Assembly: GCF_003574835.2 (NCBI RefSeq)
Contig: NZ_CP063196.1
Span: 1,488,001 to 1,552,000, forward strand
Reading direction: 5' to 3'
From: Thermobifida halotolerans
GTDB taxonomy: Bacteria; Actinomycetota; Actinomycetes; Streptosporangiales; Streptosporangiaceae
Length of the DNA stretch: 64,000 bases
Within the stretch, counting starts at the first letter, position 1. Each line of letters begins with the position of its first letter. Of the stretch, positions 49,936 to 58,216 are shown in pieces. The notes beneath the pieces are model-generated. The model was not told where the DNA came from and did not search any database. It saw nothing but the letters and a program-made list of their open reading frames with translations. The position numbers and the translations under genes were made by a program.

Positions 49936-50826
49936 GTGGCGGAGATCCTGATCGACGCGGTCACCCTCGGCGCGCTGTACCTCCTCTTCGCGCTCGGCAT
50001 GAGCGTGGCGTGGGGAACCATCGGCATCCTCAACTTCGCCCACGGCAGCACCTTCATGTTCTCGGCGATGGTCGCCCACTACGCCGTGCAGTCGGTGGCG
50101 CTGCCGATGTGGGCCATGGTCCTGCTCGGCGCCGCCGTCGGCATGGTGCTGTCGGTGCTGACCCAGGCGCTGATCTTCAACCTGATCCTGCGCCGCAACC
50201 CCGACCTGCTCAAGGCCGAGATGCAGATCGTGGTGGGCGGCATCGGCGCCGCCAGCGTCCTGCTGGCGATCGCCCAGAACCTGACCAAGAGCGTGCCGTT
50301 CGGCTTCTCGGCCAGCACGTTCCAGATCGCGACCTACCAGCTCGGCCCGGTGCAGATCTCCAACGTGCAGATCGTCATCCTCGTGGCCGCCTTCGGGCTG
50401 GCGGGCCTGGCCGCGTGGTGGCTGAGGTCCGCCCGCGCCGGACTGGCACTGCGCGCCATCGGCGTCAACCCCGAGGTCGCCAGCCTCATGGGCGTCGACC
50501 GCGGCCGGATGGCGCTCGGCACGATGGCGGCGGCCGGGGCGCTGGCCGGGGTCGCCGGGATCCTGCTCACCTACTACCTCGGCTCGATCGCCCCCGAGAC
50601 CGGCGACAGCTTCCTGATCAGCGCGTTCGCCGCGATCATCCTCGGCGGTATCGGATCGGTCGCCGGAGTGGTCACCGGAGCGATGGTCCTGGCCCTGGCC
50701 GAGACCCTCGTGGTGACCCAGATGTCGGGCACCTGGGCCAGCGCGGTGGCCTTCGGCCTCATCTTCGTGGTGCTGCTCTTCCTGCCGCGCGGCATCTTCG
50801 GCCGTAAGGAGGTGCGTCGGACATGA
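49936..50826 (+). CDS. livH: Branched-chain-type ABC permease (LivH-like)
   Basis: A 296-residue inner-membrane permease with about eight hydrophobic helices and the conserved loop EVASLMGVDRGRMALGTMAA, followed by GSIAPETGDSFLISAFAAII and GGIGSVAGVVTGAMVLALAE. It forms the translocation channel with the LivM-like protein. GTG 49936 has GAGAGGAGGAGG upstream; the stop overlaps the next start. Confidence 0.93.
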   Translation: MAEILIDAVTLGALYLLFALGMSVAWGTIGILNFAHGSTFMFSAMVAHYAVQSVALPMWAMVLLGAAVGMVLSVLTQALIFNLILRRNPDLLKAEMQIVVGGIGAASVLLAIAQNLTKSVPFGFSASTFQIATYQLGPVQISNVQIVILVAAFGLAGLAAWWLRSARAGLALRAIGVNPEVASLMGVDRGRMALGTMAAAGALAGVAGILLTYYLGSIAPETGDSFLISAFAAIILGGIGSVAGVVTGAMVLALAETLVVTQMSGTWASAVAFGLIFVVLLFLPRGIFGRKEVRRT

Positions 50827-51767
50827 CCGCCTGGTACGCGTCCCACCTGGTCCTGATCGAGGCCACGTTCATCAACTTCCTGCTGGCGCTGAGCATCCAC
50901 GTCCCCCTGCGGGTCGGCGTCTTCTCCTTCGCCGGAGTCGGCAGCTACGGACTGGGTGCCTACACCGCGGCCGTCCTGACCCTGCGCTACGAGGTCCCGG
51001 CCGCCGTCGCCATCGGCGCGGCCGTCCTCTTCTCCGCGCTCGTCGGCTACCTGTTCTCCCTGCTGGTCGCCCGGCTGAGCGGGTTGTACCTGGCCATGGC
51101 CACCATCGCGTTCGTGCTGATCATCGCGGTGCTCGCCACCAACGGCGGCGAGCTGACCGGGGGCGCGCACGGCCTGTACGGGGTGATCAGCGACCTGACG
51201 ACCGGGGGCGTGGTGGTGGTCTGCGCGGTTGCGGCGCTGCTGCTCGCCCTCACCGAGCGCGGTCCGCTGCGCAGGCGCGTCGACGCGGTGCGCGAGGACC
51301 CGGAGCTGTCGCTGTCCATGGGCATCGCAGTGGTGCCCATGCGGCAGATCGCCTTCGCGGTCAGCGGCGCGCTGGGCGCGTGCGCCGGGGCGATGAACAC
51401 CCTGCTGCGCACCACCGTCTCCCCCGAGGAGGTCAACTTCCACCTGATCGTGCTCGCCCTGACGATGGTCATCATCGGCGGGATCCGGTCGTGGCTGGGA
51501 GCCCTCATCGGCGCCGTGATCTTCACCTGGCTGCCGAGCGTGCTGTCCACCGCGGGCCAGTGGCAGGACCTGGTCTACGGACTGATCATCATCCTCGCCG
51601 CGGTCTTCATGCCCACCGGCCTGCTGGGCCTCGCCCAGAGCGGCTACCGGAAGCTGCGCGGCCGGTCGGGCGGGGCCGTCGCCGCGTCGGCCGACGGGGC
51701 CGACGCGCAGGAACGCGCGGTCCGCGAGGCGCTCGGCGGCGAATCCTCCAAGGAGGGGGTGCGATGA
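50823..51767 (+). CDS. livM: Branched-chain-type ABC permease (LivM-like)
   Basis: A 314-residue permease with FSFAGVGSYGLGAYTAAVLT, LYLAMATIAFVLIIAVLATN and LALTMVIIGGIRSWLGALIG. A polar C-terminal tail follows the last helix. It overlaps livH-like by four bases (ATGA) and livG-like by four bases, so the importer is strictly co-translated. Confidence 0.93.
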   Translation: MTAWYASHLVLIEATFINFLLALSIHVPLRVGVFSFAGVGSYGLGAYTAAVLTLRYEVPAAVAIGAAVLFSALVGYLFSLLVARLSGLYLAMATIAFVLIIAVLATNGGELTGGAHGLYGVISDLTTGGVVVVCAVAALLLALTERGPLRRRVDAVREDPELSLSMGIAVVPMRQIAFAVSGALGACAGAMNTLLRTTVSPEEVNFHLIVLALTMVIIGGIRSWLGALIGAVIFTWLPSVLSTAGQWQDLVYGLIIILAAVFMPTGLLGLAQSGYRKLRGRSGGAVAASADGADAQERAVREALGGESSKEGVR

Positions 51768-52537
51768 CGACCACCGAAGCCGCCCCCGCCGTCCTCGAAG
51801 CCGAGGACGTGGCGGTGCACTACGGCGGCATCAAGGCCGTGGACGGGTTCGGGCTGAGGCTGCCCGCGGGCCGGATCTACGGCATCCTCGGCCCGAACGG
51901 CTCGGGCAAGAGCACCTTCCTGGCCGCCGTGACGCGCCTGGTGCCGCTCACCCGGGGGCGCCTGCTGCTCGACGGCGAGGAGTACCAGACCGCGCCGCCG
52001 ACGAGGCTGGCCCACCGCGGACTGGCTCGCACCTTCCAGACCGTGCGGCTGCTGCCCGAACTGACGGTCCTGGAGAACGTCCAGCTCGGCGCCGACCTGC
52101 GCCCCTCGGGGGGCAGGCTGCGGTCCTGGCTGGGCCGCGACCGGCCCTCCGAGGCGGTCGAGGAGGCGATCGAGCGGACCGGGCTGGGCGACGTCCGCGG
52201 CTCCTGGCCGGGCGAGCTGTCCTACGGCATGGCCCGCCGGGTGGAGATCGCCCGCGCCCTGGCGGCGCGGCCGCGGCTGCTCCTGCTCGACGAGCCCACC
52301 GCCGGAATGAACCACTCCGAGCGCCAGGAGGTCTCGGAGCTGATGCGCAGACTGCGGGACGAGGGGCTGGCCCAGCTGATCGTCGAGCACGACGTCCAGA
52401 TGATGGTCGACACCTGCGACCACCTCGTGGCGATGAACTTCGGCTCGCTCGTGGCCGAGGGATCGCCCGAGGAGGTCGTCTCCCATCCCGCGGTGCAGGA
52501 GGCCTACCTGGGGAAGCGGTGGCGGTCCCATGCTTGA
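51764..52537 (+). CDS. livG: ABC ATPase (LivG-like)
   Basis: A 257-residue ATPase: Walker A GPNGSGKST, Q-loop region LARTFQTVRLLPELTVLENV, signature LSYGMARRVEIARAL (LSYGM instead of the usual LSGGQ, a common variant in this group), Walker B LLLLDEPTAGMN and switch VEHDVQMM. It powers the LivHM-like permease. The start is ATG 51764. Confidence 0.93.
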   Translation: MTTTEAAPAVLEAEDVAVHYGGIKAVDGFGLRLPAGRIYGILGPNGSGKSTFLAAVTRLVPLTRGRLLLDGEEYQTAPPTRLAHRGLARTFQTVRLLPELTVLENVQLGADLRPSGGRLRSWLGRDRPSEAVEEAIERTGLGDVRGSWPGELSYGMARRVEIARALAARPRLLLLDEPTAGMNHSERQEVSELMRRLRDEGLAQLIVEHDVQMMVDTCDHLVAMNFGSLVAEGSPEEVVSHPAVQEAYLGKRWRSHA

Positions 52538-53246
52538 GATCCGTGATCTGCACGTCAGCTACGCAAAGATCGAGGCGGTGCGCGGGGTGAGCGCGTCCGC
52601 GGCTCCCGGACGGATCACCCTGCTCCTGGGAGCCAACGGCGCGGGCAAGACCACGACGCTGCGGGCGGCCATGGGGCTGCTCCCGGTCAGGTCCGGACAG
52701 GTGGTCCTGGACGGCAGGCCGATCACCGGCCATCCGACGCACCGGATCGTGCGCGACGGCCTGGTGCTGGTCCCCGAGGGGCGGCAGGTGTTCGCGCCCC
52801 TGACGGTGGAGGAGAACCTGGTCCTCGGCGGCTACACCGCCGGCCGGGACAGGGCGGCCGAGGCCATGGCCCGCGTCTACGAGATGTTCCCGATCCTCAG
52901 GGAGCGGCGCAACGGCCCGGCGGGCCTGCTCAGCGGCGGCGAGCAGCAGATGCTGGCCTTCGGTCGGGCCCTGATGTCCACGCCGCGCGCGATGATGCTG
53001 GACGAGCCGTCCATGGGGCTGGCCCCCACGATGGTCGAGTCCGTGCTGGGCGCGGTCCGCGCCATCGCCGACTCCGGCATCGCGCTGCTCATGGTGGAGC
53101 AGAACGCCGACATGGGACTGGAGATCGCTGACGACGTCGTGGTCGTGGCGCGCGGCGAGGTCGTGTTCAGCGGTCCGGCCGAACAGGCCCGCCGCAACAC
53201 CTCGGTGGTCCGCGCCTTCCTGGGGGAGGCGGCTCTCGAGTCCTGA
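52530..53246 (+). CDS. livF: ABC ATPase (LivF-like)
   Basis: A 238-residue ATPase: Walker A GANGAGKTT, VPEGRQVFAPLTVEENLVLG (diagnostic for LivF), signature LLSGGEQQMLAFGRAL, Walker B AMMLDEPSMGLAP and VEQNADMGLEIAD. It overlaps livG-like by eight bases. A long hairpin at 53253 ends the importer operon. Confidence 0.94.
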   Translation: MLEIRDLHVSYAKIEAVRGVSASAAPGRITLLLGANGAGKTTTLRAAMGLLPVRSGQVVLDGRPITGHPTHRIVRDGLVLVPEGRQVFAPLTVEENLVLGGYTAGRDRAAEAMARVYEMFPILRERRNGPAGLLSGGEQQMLAFGRALMSTPRAMMLDEPSMGLAPTMVESVLGAVRAIADSGIALLMVEQNADMGLEIADDVVVVARGEVVFSGPAEQARRNTSVVRAFLGEAALES

Positions 53247-53252
53247 CCCCTC

Positions 53253-53289
53253 CCGTGGCGGGGCCGTGCGCGGCACGGCCCCGCCACGG
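53253..53289 (+). terminator. Perfect 17-bp stem-loop after importer operon
   Basis: CCGTGGCGGGGCCGTGC (53253-53269) pairs with 53273-53289 around a 3-base loop, 7 bases after the livF-like stop. Confidence 0.88.
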
Positions 53290-53340
53290 TGCGTCCGCAG
53301 GGCGCCCGTCCGGTCCACGGCAGTACGAAGGCGGTGCAGC

Positions 53341-54876
53341 GTGTCGCTCCCCCCAGCCGGTCCCGCCGGGGTGTCCCCGTCCCGGGTCGTCGTCCCCCTG
53401 GTCTTCGGCGGGCTGACCTACGCGATGTCGCAGAACGCGATCGTTCCGGTCCTCTCCGAGATCCAGGCGGCCACCGGCTCCACCGCCAGCGAGGCGGCCT
53501 GGGTGGTCACCGGCTTCTTCGTCTCCTCGGCGGTGCTGACCGTGATCGCCGGGCGTCTGGGCGACCTGTTCGGCCGCAAGCCGGTGCTGCTGGTCTCGCT
53601 GGGGCTGTTCGCGGCCGGCGGGGTGATCGCCGCGGCGGGCGGCTCGCTGGGCGCGGTCGTCGTCGGGCGGGTGATCATGGGGGTGGCGGGCGGTGTCTTC
53701 CCGCTGTCCTTCGCCATCCTCGGCCGCCTGCTGCCCCGGGACCGGGCGGCGTTCGGCATGGGAATGGTCAGCTCCATGCTCGGACTGGGCGGAGCGCTCG
53801 GGCTGCCCGTGGGCGGCCTGGTCGCCGACCACTTCGGCTACCAGGGGCTGTTCTGGGGAGCCGCGGGCATGGCGGCCGTGGCACTGGCCGCGATCGCGCT
53901 CCTGGTGCCGGGGGTGCCCGACCGCGGCACGGGACGGGTCGACTGGGTCGGCGCGCTCCTGCTCACCCTCGCGTTGAGCACGTCGCTGCTCGCGGTCAGC
54001 CGGGGGGAGGCGTGGGGGTGGCTCTCCGCGCCGGTGCTGGCCCTGTTCGGCTCGGGTGTCGTGGGCCTGGCGGTCCTGGTGGCCTTCGAGCGGCGCGTCC
54101 GCGACCCGCTGGTCAACCTGGACCTGATGCGGCGGCGCAACGTCTGGCTGGCGCACGCCCTCGGGTTCCTGGTGACCTGCGGGCAGATCACGGCCTTCCT
54201 GCTGGTGCCGCAGATGGTCCGGTTGCCCGCCGGGGGAGGGGCGGGCCTGGACGCGGGGGCGACCCAGGCCGGGCTGTACCTGCTGCCCTTCTCGCTCACC
54301 ACGCTGGTGGCGGGGGCGCTGACCGGCAGGGCCGTCGCGCGCTTCGGCACCCGGCCCCCGCTGGCGGTGGGCGCGGCGTCGGCGGTCGTCGGCCTGGCGG
54401 TCCTGGGTTTCTGCCCGGTGGGCCCGGTCACGGTTCTGGTCGGTGCGGGAGCCACCGGCATCGGGGGCGGGACGGTCTACAGCGTGCTGCCGGTGCTCAT
54501 CGCCGAGGCGGTGCCCGAGAACGAGGCGGGTGCGACCAATGGGATCAATACCATCATCCGTAACATCGCCATGGCGATTGTGTCGCAGGTGTCCGCGGTG
54601 GTGCTGGTCCTGTGGACGCCGGCCGGCGAGGAGCATCCCGTGCGGGTGGCGTTCACGATCGACTACGGCATGAGCGCACTGCTCAACCTGCTGGCCCTGT
54701 GCCTGGTGCCGCTGGTGCTGCCCCGGCAGGGGGTCGGCGGTCGGCGGGGGAGGGGGCCGCTGCCGCGCGGCGCCGACCGGGCACACGGCCGCGTCCCGGA
54801 GCGGGGGCGCAAGGAACGGCCGACGGGCGCGCGCCCCGAGGCCGAGAGACCGGATGACAGGAGGGCATGTTCATGA
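53341..54876 (+). CDS. MFS transporter, DHA2 (14-TM) type
   Basis: A 511-residue major-facilitator protein with many membrane helices. Motif A is GRLGDLFGRKPVLL, and GRVIMGVAGGVFPLSFAILG and SSMLGLGGALGLPVGGLVAD resemble motif C of drug/proton antiporters. It probably exports a toxic substrate or product of the pathway. The C-terminus is a long basic tail. The start is GTG 53341. Its stop overlaps the SnoaL-like start (ATGA). Confidence 0.88.
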   Translation: MSLPPAGPAGVSPSRVVVPLVFGGLTYAMSQNAIVPVLSEIQAATGSTASEAAWVVTGFFVSSAVLTVIAGRLGDLFGRKPVLLVSLGLFAAGGVIAAAGGSLGAVVVGRVIMGVAGGVFPLSFAILGRLLPRDRAAFGMGMVSSMLGLGGALGLPVGGLVADHFGYQGLFWGAAGMAAVALAAIALLVPGVPDRGTGRVDWVGALLLTLALSTSLLAVSRGEAWGWLSAPVLALFGSGVVGLAVLVAFERRVRDPLVNLDLMRRRNVWLAHALGFLVTCGQITAFLLVPQMVRLPAGGGAGLDAGATQAGLYLLPFSLTTLVAGALTGRAVARFGTRPPLAVGAASAVVGLAVLGFCPVGPVTVLVGAGATGIGGGTVYSVLPVLIAEAVPENEAGATNGINTIIRNIAMAIVSQVSAVVLVLWTPAGEEHPVRVAFTIDYGMSALLNLLALCLVPLVLPRQGVGGRRGRGPLPRGADRAHGRVPERGRKERPTGARPEAERPDDRRACS

Positions 54877-55376
54877 CCGACCACGAACAGTTCGAAAGAC
54901 GGCTGCGCCGCGTGGAGGACCGTGCCAGGATCCACGACCTGGTCGCGCGCTACGCCGTCGCGGTGGACGACCGCGACCACGCGGCCGTCGCCCGGATGTA
55001 CACCGCCGAAGGCGTCTTCGAGCACGCGGGGGTGCGGCTGCGGGGCCGCGAGGAGATCGAGGGGTTCCTGCGGGAGCGGGGCGGGCTCAACGGCAAGACC
55101 GTGCACTCGCCGCACAACGTCGTGATCGACTGGCTCACCGACGACACCGCGCGGGGCATCGTCACCGGGCACGCCGAGATCGAACGCGGCGGCGAGTTCC
55201 TCGTCGCGGCGCTGCGCTACCACGACTCCTACGTCAGGGAGGAGGGCGTCTGGCGGTTCCGGGAGCGCAGGACGAAGTTCCTCTACGTCACTCCGGTCCA
55301 AGAGCTCGCGGAGATCTTCCGCACCCCCTTCACCAAGCGCTGGCCGGGCCTGCCCCCGCAGCCGGGCGACCTGTAG
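54873..55376 (+). CDS. SnoaL-like (NTF2 fold) protein
   Basis: A 167-residue cone-shaped alpha+beta-barrel protein: LRRVEDRARIHDLVARYAVA, VARMYTAEGVFEHAGVRLRG, GREEIEGFLRE and EGVWRFRERRTKFLYVTPVQ. The family includes ring-processing isomerases and hydratases such as steroid delta-isomerase, limonene epoxide hydrolase and scytalone dehydratase. That fits a terpenoid or alicyclic pathway but does not prove it. The start is ATG 54873 rather than 54867, because AGGAGGG is then correctly spaced. Confidence 0.85.
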   Translation: MTDHEQFERRLRRVEDRARIHDLVARYAVAVDDRDHAAVARMYTAEGVFEHAGVRLRGREEIEGFLRERGGLNGKTVHSPHNVVIDWLTDDTARGIVTGHAEIERGGEFLVAALRYHDSYVREEGVWRFRERRTKFLYVTPVQELAEIFRTPFTKRWPGLPPQPGDL

Positions 55377-55424
55377 GAGGGGCCGGGCCCCAGGGGAGTT
55401 TCCGGGGCCGTTCGGAAGGGGTAC

Positions 55425-55467
55425 GGGGGCGGCGTCGGGGGCCTCCCTCCACGCCGACGCCGCCCCC
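55425..55467. terminator. 14-bp hairpin after SnoaL-like gene
   Basis: GGGGGCGGCGTCGG (55425-55438) pairs perfectly with CCGACGCCGCCCCC (55454-55467). Confidence 0.75.
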
Positions 55468-55471
55468 GCTG

Positions 55472-55514
55472 CCCCGGCTCCGTGCCGCACAGGGGTGGCG
55501 GTACGGAGCCGGGG
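55472..55514. terminator. 17-bp hairpin between convergent operons
   Basis: The arms 55472-55488 and 55498-55514 pair over 17 bp with one mismatch. A pyrimidine run follows on the plus side. With the adjacent stem it insulates the convergent operons. Confidence 0.75.
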
Positions 55515-55573
55515 CTTTCAGGATGGTCCCGTCCGGCGTGGCTCCCGCGCGGCCACGGAGACCCGGGAGAGGG

Positions 55574-56362
55574 TCAGCTCCGCATGCCGAGGATGCGGGC
55601 GAGGTTGCCGCCCAGGATCGCGGCCTCGTCGTCGGGGTGCAGTTCCAGCCGCCGGATCGCCTCGATCTCGGCGGCCGGGTCGACCATCGGCCAGTCGGAG
55701 CCGAAGATCATCCGGTCGGGTCCGTGCCGGTGCACCAGGGCGCGCAGCCGTTCCGTGGGGATCTCGGCCAGACTCGGCGGCCACGAGGTCTCCAGGACCA
55801 CGGGCAGCCCCACCACGTACTCCTCCGCCTCGTCGAGCCGCCGGAAGCCGCCGAAGTGGCAGGCCATCAGCCGCAGGTCGGGGAAGTTGCGCACCACCTC
55901 GGCGAGCATCTGCGGGGTGGAGTTCTCGTTGGCCGATCCCTCGCCGCCGAAGCCCACGTGGGCGATGACCGCGATGTCGGAGCCGAAGGCGTCGAACAGG
56001 TCCCACAGCCGCCGGTCGTCCAGGGCGAACCGCTGGAACAGCGGGTGCAGCTTCACCCCCCTGATCCCGTTGCGCTGCAGCGCGGCCATGTTCTCCTCGA
56101 CCGAGAGGTCGAGGTGGACGGTGCCGAACGGGGTGAGCCAGTCGCTGCGCTGGGAGGCGATGAACTCGTTGGCGCGTTCGACGTGGCGGGCGTGGTCGGC
56201 GATGCCGAAGGCGACGCAGTGGTCGATCCCCGCGGCCGCCATGGAGCGCCTGAGACCGGGAACGGTCCCGTCGAACACCGCCTCCATGCCGGGGACGCGT
56301 CCGGCCAGGGCCTTGGCCGCGATCTTCTCGGGCCAGACGTGGGTGTGCGCGTCGATGATCAT
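55574..56362 (-). CDS. Amidohydrolase 2 family (ACMSD-like)
   Basis: A 262-residue TIM-barrel metal hydrolase or decarboxylase: MIIDAHTHVWP with the HxH metal site, GIRGVKLHPLFQRF, VIAHVGFGGEG, MACHFGGFRRLDE and MIFGSDWPMVDP with the catalytic Asp. Members decarboxylate aromatic acids or hydrolyse lactones and C-C bonds. It is second in a minus-strand operon behind the SDR (7-base gap) and shares the AT-rich divergent promoter with the MenB-like gene. Confidence 0.9.
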   Translation of the reverse strand: MIIDAHTHVWPEKIAAKALAGRVPGMEAVFDGTVPGLRRSMAAAGIDHCVAFGIADHARHVERANEFIASQRSDWLTPFGTVHLDLSVEENMAALQRNGIRGVKLHPLFQRFALDDRRLWDLFDAFGSDIAVIAHVGFGGEGSANENSTPQMLAEVVRNFPDLRLMACHFGGFRRLDEAEEYVVGLPVVLETSWPPSLAEIPTERLRALVHRHGPDRMIFGSDWPMVDPAAEIEAIRRLELHPDDEAAILGGNLARILGMRS

Positions 56363-56369
56363 CGGTACC

Positions 56370-57119
56370 TCACAGCTTTCCGGACTCGCCGCCGTCGATG
56401 ACGAAGATCGACCCGGTGATGAAGTCGGAGCCCGGTGCGGCCAGCAGGCAGGCCAGCGGCACCAGTTCCGACACGTCTCCCATGCGCTTGGCCGGGATGC
56501 GGCGCACCCGGCGGTTCAGCAGGTCCGGCGACTCCAGCACCGCGCTCTGGGCGTCGGTGGCGAACGCGCCGGGGGCGATGCAGTTGACCTGGATGTTGTG
56601 GCGGGCCCACTCCGCGGCCAGTGACTCGGTGAAGCGCATCACCGCGCCCTTGGAGGTGGAGTAGCCGACCAGTCCGGGCTTGCCGCGCAGGCCGGTGGTC
56701 GAGGCGACGTTGATGATCTTGCCTCCGCCCTGGGCGATGAAGTGCCGTCCGGCGGCCTGGGCCAGCGCCATCGGGGCGACCACGTTCACCGCCAGGGTGG
56801 CGCGCCACTGCTCGACGGGCTCGGTGGTGAAGTCGGCGGCCGGGGCCACACCGGCGTTGTTGACCAGGATGTCGATCCGGCCGTGCCGCTCGACGACCTG
56901 GTCGACGAGTCCGGCCAGCGAGGCCTCGTCGCGCAGGTCGGCCGTTGCCGTGGAGATGCGCTCGGGGGCGGTGGCCGCCAGTTCGCGCAACTGGTCCTCG
57001 GAGCGGGCGGTGCCGACCACCAGCGCTCCGCGTTCGGCGTATCCGCGGGCGATCGCGGCTCCGATGCCCCGGCCCGCACCGGTGACGAGCGCGACCCTGC
57101 CTTCGAGTTCTCCCGCCAT
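56370..57119 (-). CDS. Short-chain dehydrogenase/reductase (FabG-like)
   Basis: A 249-residue classical SDR: VTGAGRGIGAAIARGY, ILVNNAGVAPAADF, INVASTTGLRGKPGLVGYST with YxxxK at YSTSKGA, and VNCIAPGAFATD. It probably oxidises a ring alcohol or 3-hydroxyacyl group. The start is chosen as ATG 57119; GTG 57128 is the alternative. It is first in the operon with the amidohydrolase. Confidence 0.9.
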   Translation of the reverse strand: MAGELEGRVALVTGAGRGIGAAIARGYAERGALVVGTARSEDQLRELAATAPERISTATADLRDEASLAGLVDQVVERHGRIDILVNNAGVAPAADFTTEPVEQWRATLAVNVVAPMALAQAAGRHFIAQGGGKIINVASTTGLRGKPGLVGYSTSKGAVMRFTESLAAEWARHNIQVNCIAPGAFATDAQSAVLESPDLLNRRVRRIPAKRMGDVSELVPLACLLAAPGSDFITGSIFVIDGGESGKL

Positions 57120-57317
57120 CAGGCCCACCCCCCAACGGGTCGCCGGGGCGGGGCCGTGGGGTACTGGTGGATCGGGGGTCGGTCGGACACCGGTGACCCT
57201 CCTACTCGTGGTTGACTGCTGCCGTACCTCTGCCGTTGGCTGGTGGGCGCCCTGGCAACGGTGCGCCCGGGGAAACCGCGTCGGCGTTCTGCCGCCGGAA
57301 GCCGCAATTATTTATTA

Positions 57318-57326
57318 TAATGATTA
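57318..57326. promoter_or_regulatory. TAATGATTA core, SDR-side of divergent promoter
   Basis: It sits within an AT-rich run 57305-57332, identical to the core at 38431-38439. It lies 200 bases upstream of the SDR start and 80 upstream of the second island at 57388. Confidence 0.65.
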
Positions 57327-57387
57327 TGACGCCACTATGCCAGGGGGGTCAAGGCGGTTGACACGGGAGGTGTGATCGCCCGAACAT

Positions 57388-57405
57388 TAATCATGAATAT
57401 GATTA
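57388..57405. promoter_or_regulatory. TAATCAT-gaat-ATGATTA palindrome before MenB-like gene
   Basis: Perfect 7-bp arms with a 4-base spacer, 22 bases before the ATG at 57428. The spacer differs from the one-base and two-base spacers at 48603 and 35169, so the half-site may be the real recognition unit. Confidence 0.65.
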
Positions 57406-57427
57406 TATGGTAAGTATGGGAGGTGCC

Positions 57428-58216
57428 ATGGCAGGGGAAGACGTACTCGTCGAGCGGCGCGACCAGGTCGCCTGGATCCGGCTGAACCGCCCGGAGCGGT
57501 TCAACGCCTTCGACGGACCGATGGCGCGGGCCGCGGTCAGGGCGATCGAGGACTGCGTCGACAGCGGTGTGATCGTGATCACGGGCCAGGGGAGGGGGTT
57601 CTGCGCGGGCGGCTACCTGGCCACCATGGACGATCCCGACCCGCGCGAGGTGCGCGCCATGTACGAGGGGTCGCTCGCCCTGCTCGACGCGATCCGCACC
57701 TCCCCGCGCCCGGTCATCGCCGCGGTCAACGGCGCGGCGGCGGGCGGCGGCAACGAACTGGTCGTCGCCTGCGACCTGGCCGTCGCCTCGACGAGGGCCA
57801 CGTTCGGCCAGACCGGTCCCCGGGTCGGCAGCGCCCCGGTCCTCGGCGGCACCAACATCATGCCGATCCAGATCGGGGAGAAGCGCGCCAAGGAGCTGTC
57901 CTTCCTCTGCCGCCGCTACACCGCGGCCCAGGCACTGGAGATGGGACTGGTCAACGCGGTCGCCGAACCCGAGGAGCTGGAGGCCACCGTCGAGGAGTGG
58001 GCGGCCGAACTCCTCGCGCTCAGCCCCCGCTACCTGGAGATCGCCAAGATCAGCTCCAACCTGTGGTGGAACAGCGCCCGCGACTCCTTCCGCTCCGGAA
58101 TCGGCATGCTCGCCCAGGCCATCGGCAACCCCGACATGCTCGAAGGCGCCCGCGCCTTCGCCGAGAAGCGGCCGCCCCGTTTCGCCCCCCTCTTCACCAG
58201 CCCCGAGGAGAACTGA
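57428..58216 (+). CDS. Crotonase-fold enzyme, MenB/BadI-like (ring-opening hydrolase candidate)
   Basis: A 262-residue crotonase. Beside the oxyanion motifs (GRGFCAGGYLATMDD; AAVNGAAAGGGNELVVACDL) it has FGQTGPRVGSAPVLGGTNIM and EKRAKELSFLCRRYTAAQAL, which match naphthoate synthase (MenB) and 2-ketocyclohexanecarboxyl-CoA hydrolase (BadI) rather than ordinary enoyl-CoA hydratases. No menaquinone genes are near, so retro-Claisen ring opening is the better guess. The start is ATG 57428, directly behind GGGAGG; ATG 57407 in frame lacks one. Its stop overlaps the acyl-CoA synthetase start. Confidence 0.85.
   Translation: MAGEDVLVERRDQVAWIRLNRPERFNAFDGPMARAAVRAIEDCVDSGVIVITGQGRGFCAGGYLATMDDPDPREVRAMYEGSLALLDAIRTSPRPVIAAVNGAAAGGGNELVVACDLAVASTRATFGQTGPRVGSAPVLGGTNIMPIQIGEKRAKELSFLCRRYTAAQALEMGLVNAVAEPEELEATVEEWAAELLALSPRYLEIAKISSNLWWNSARDSFRSGIGMLAQAIGNPDMLEGARAFAEKRPPRFAPLFTSPEEN

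Noticed and set aside
57428-58216. Naming the crotonase MenB (menaquinone synthesis)
   Set aside because: No other menaquinone genes are nearby and it overlaps a catabolic CoA ligase; BadI-like ring hydrolysis fits the context better.
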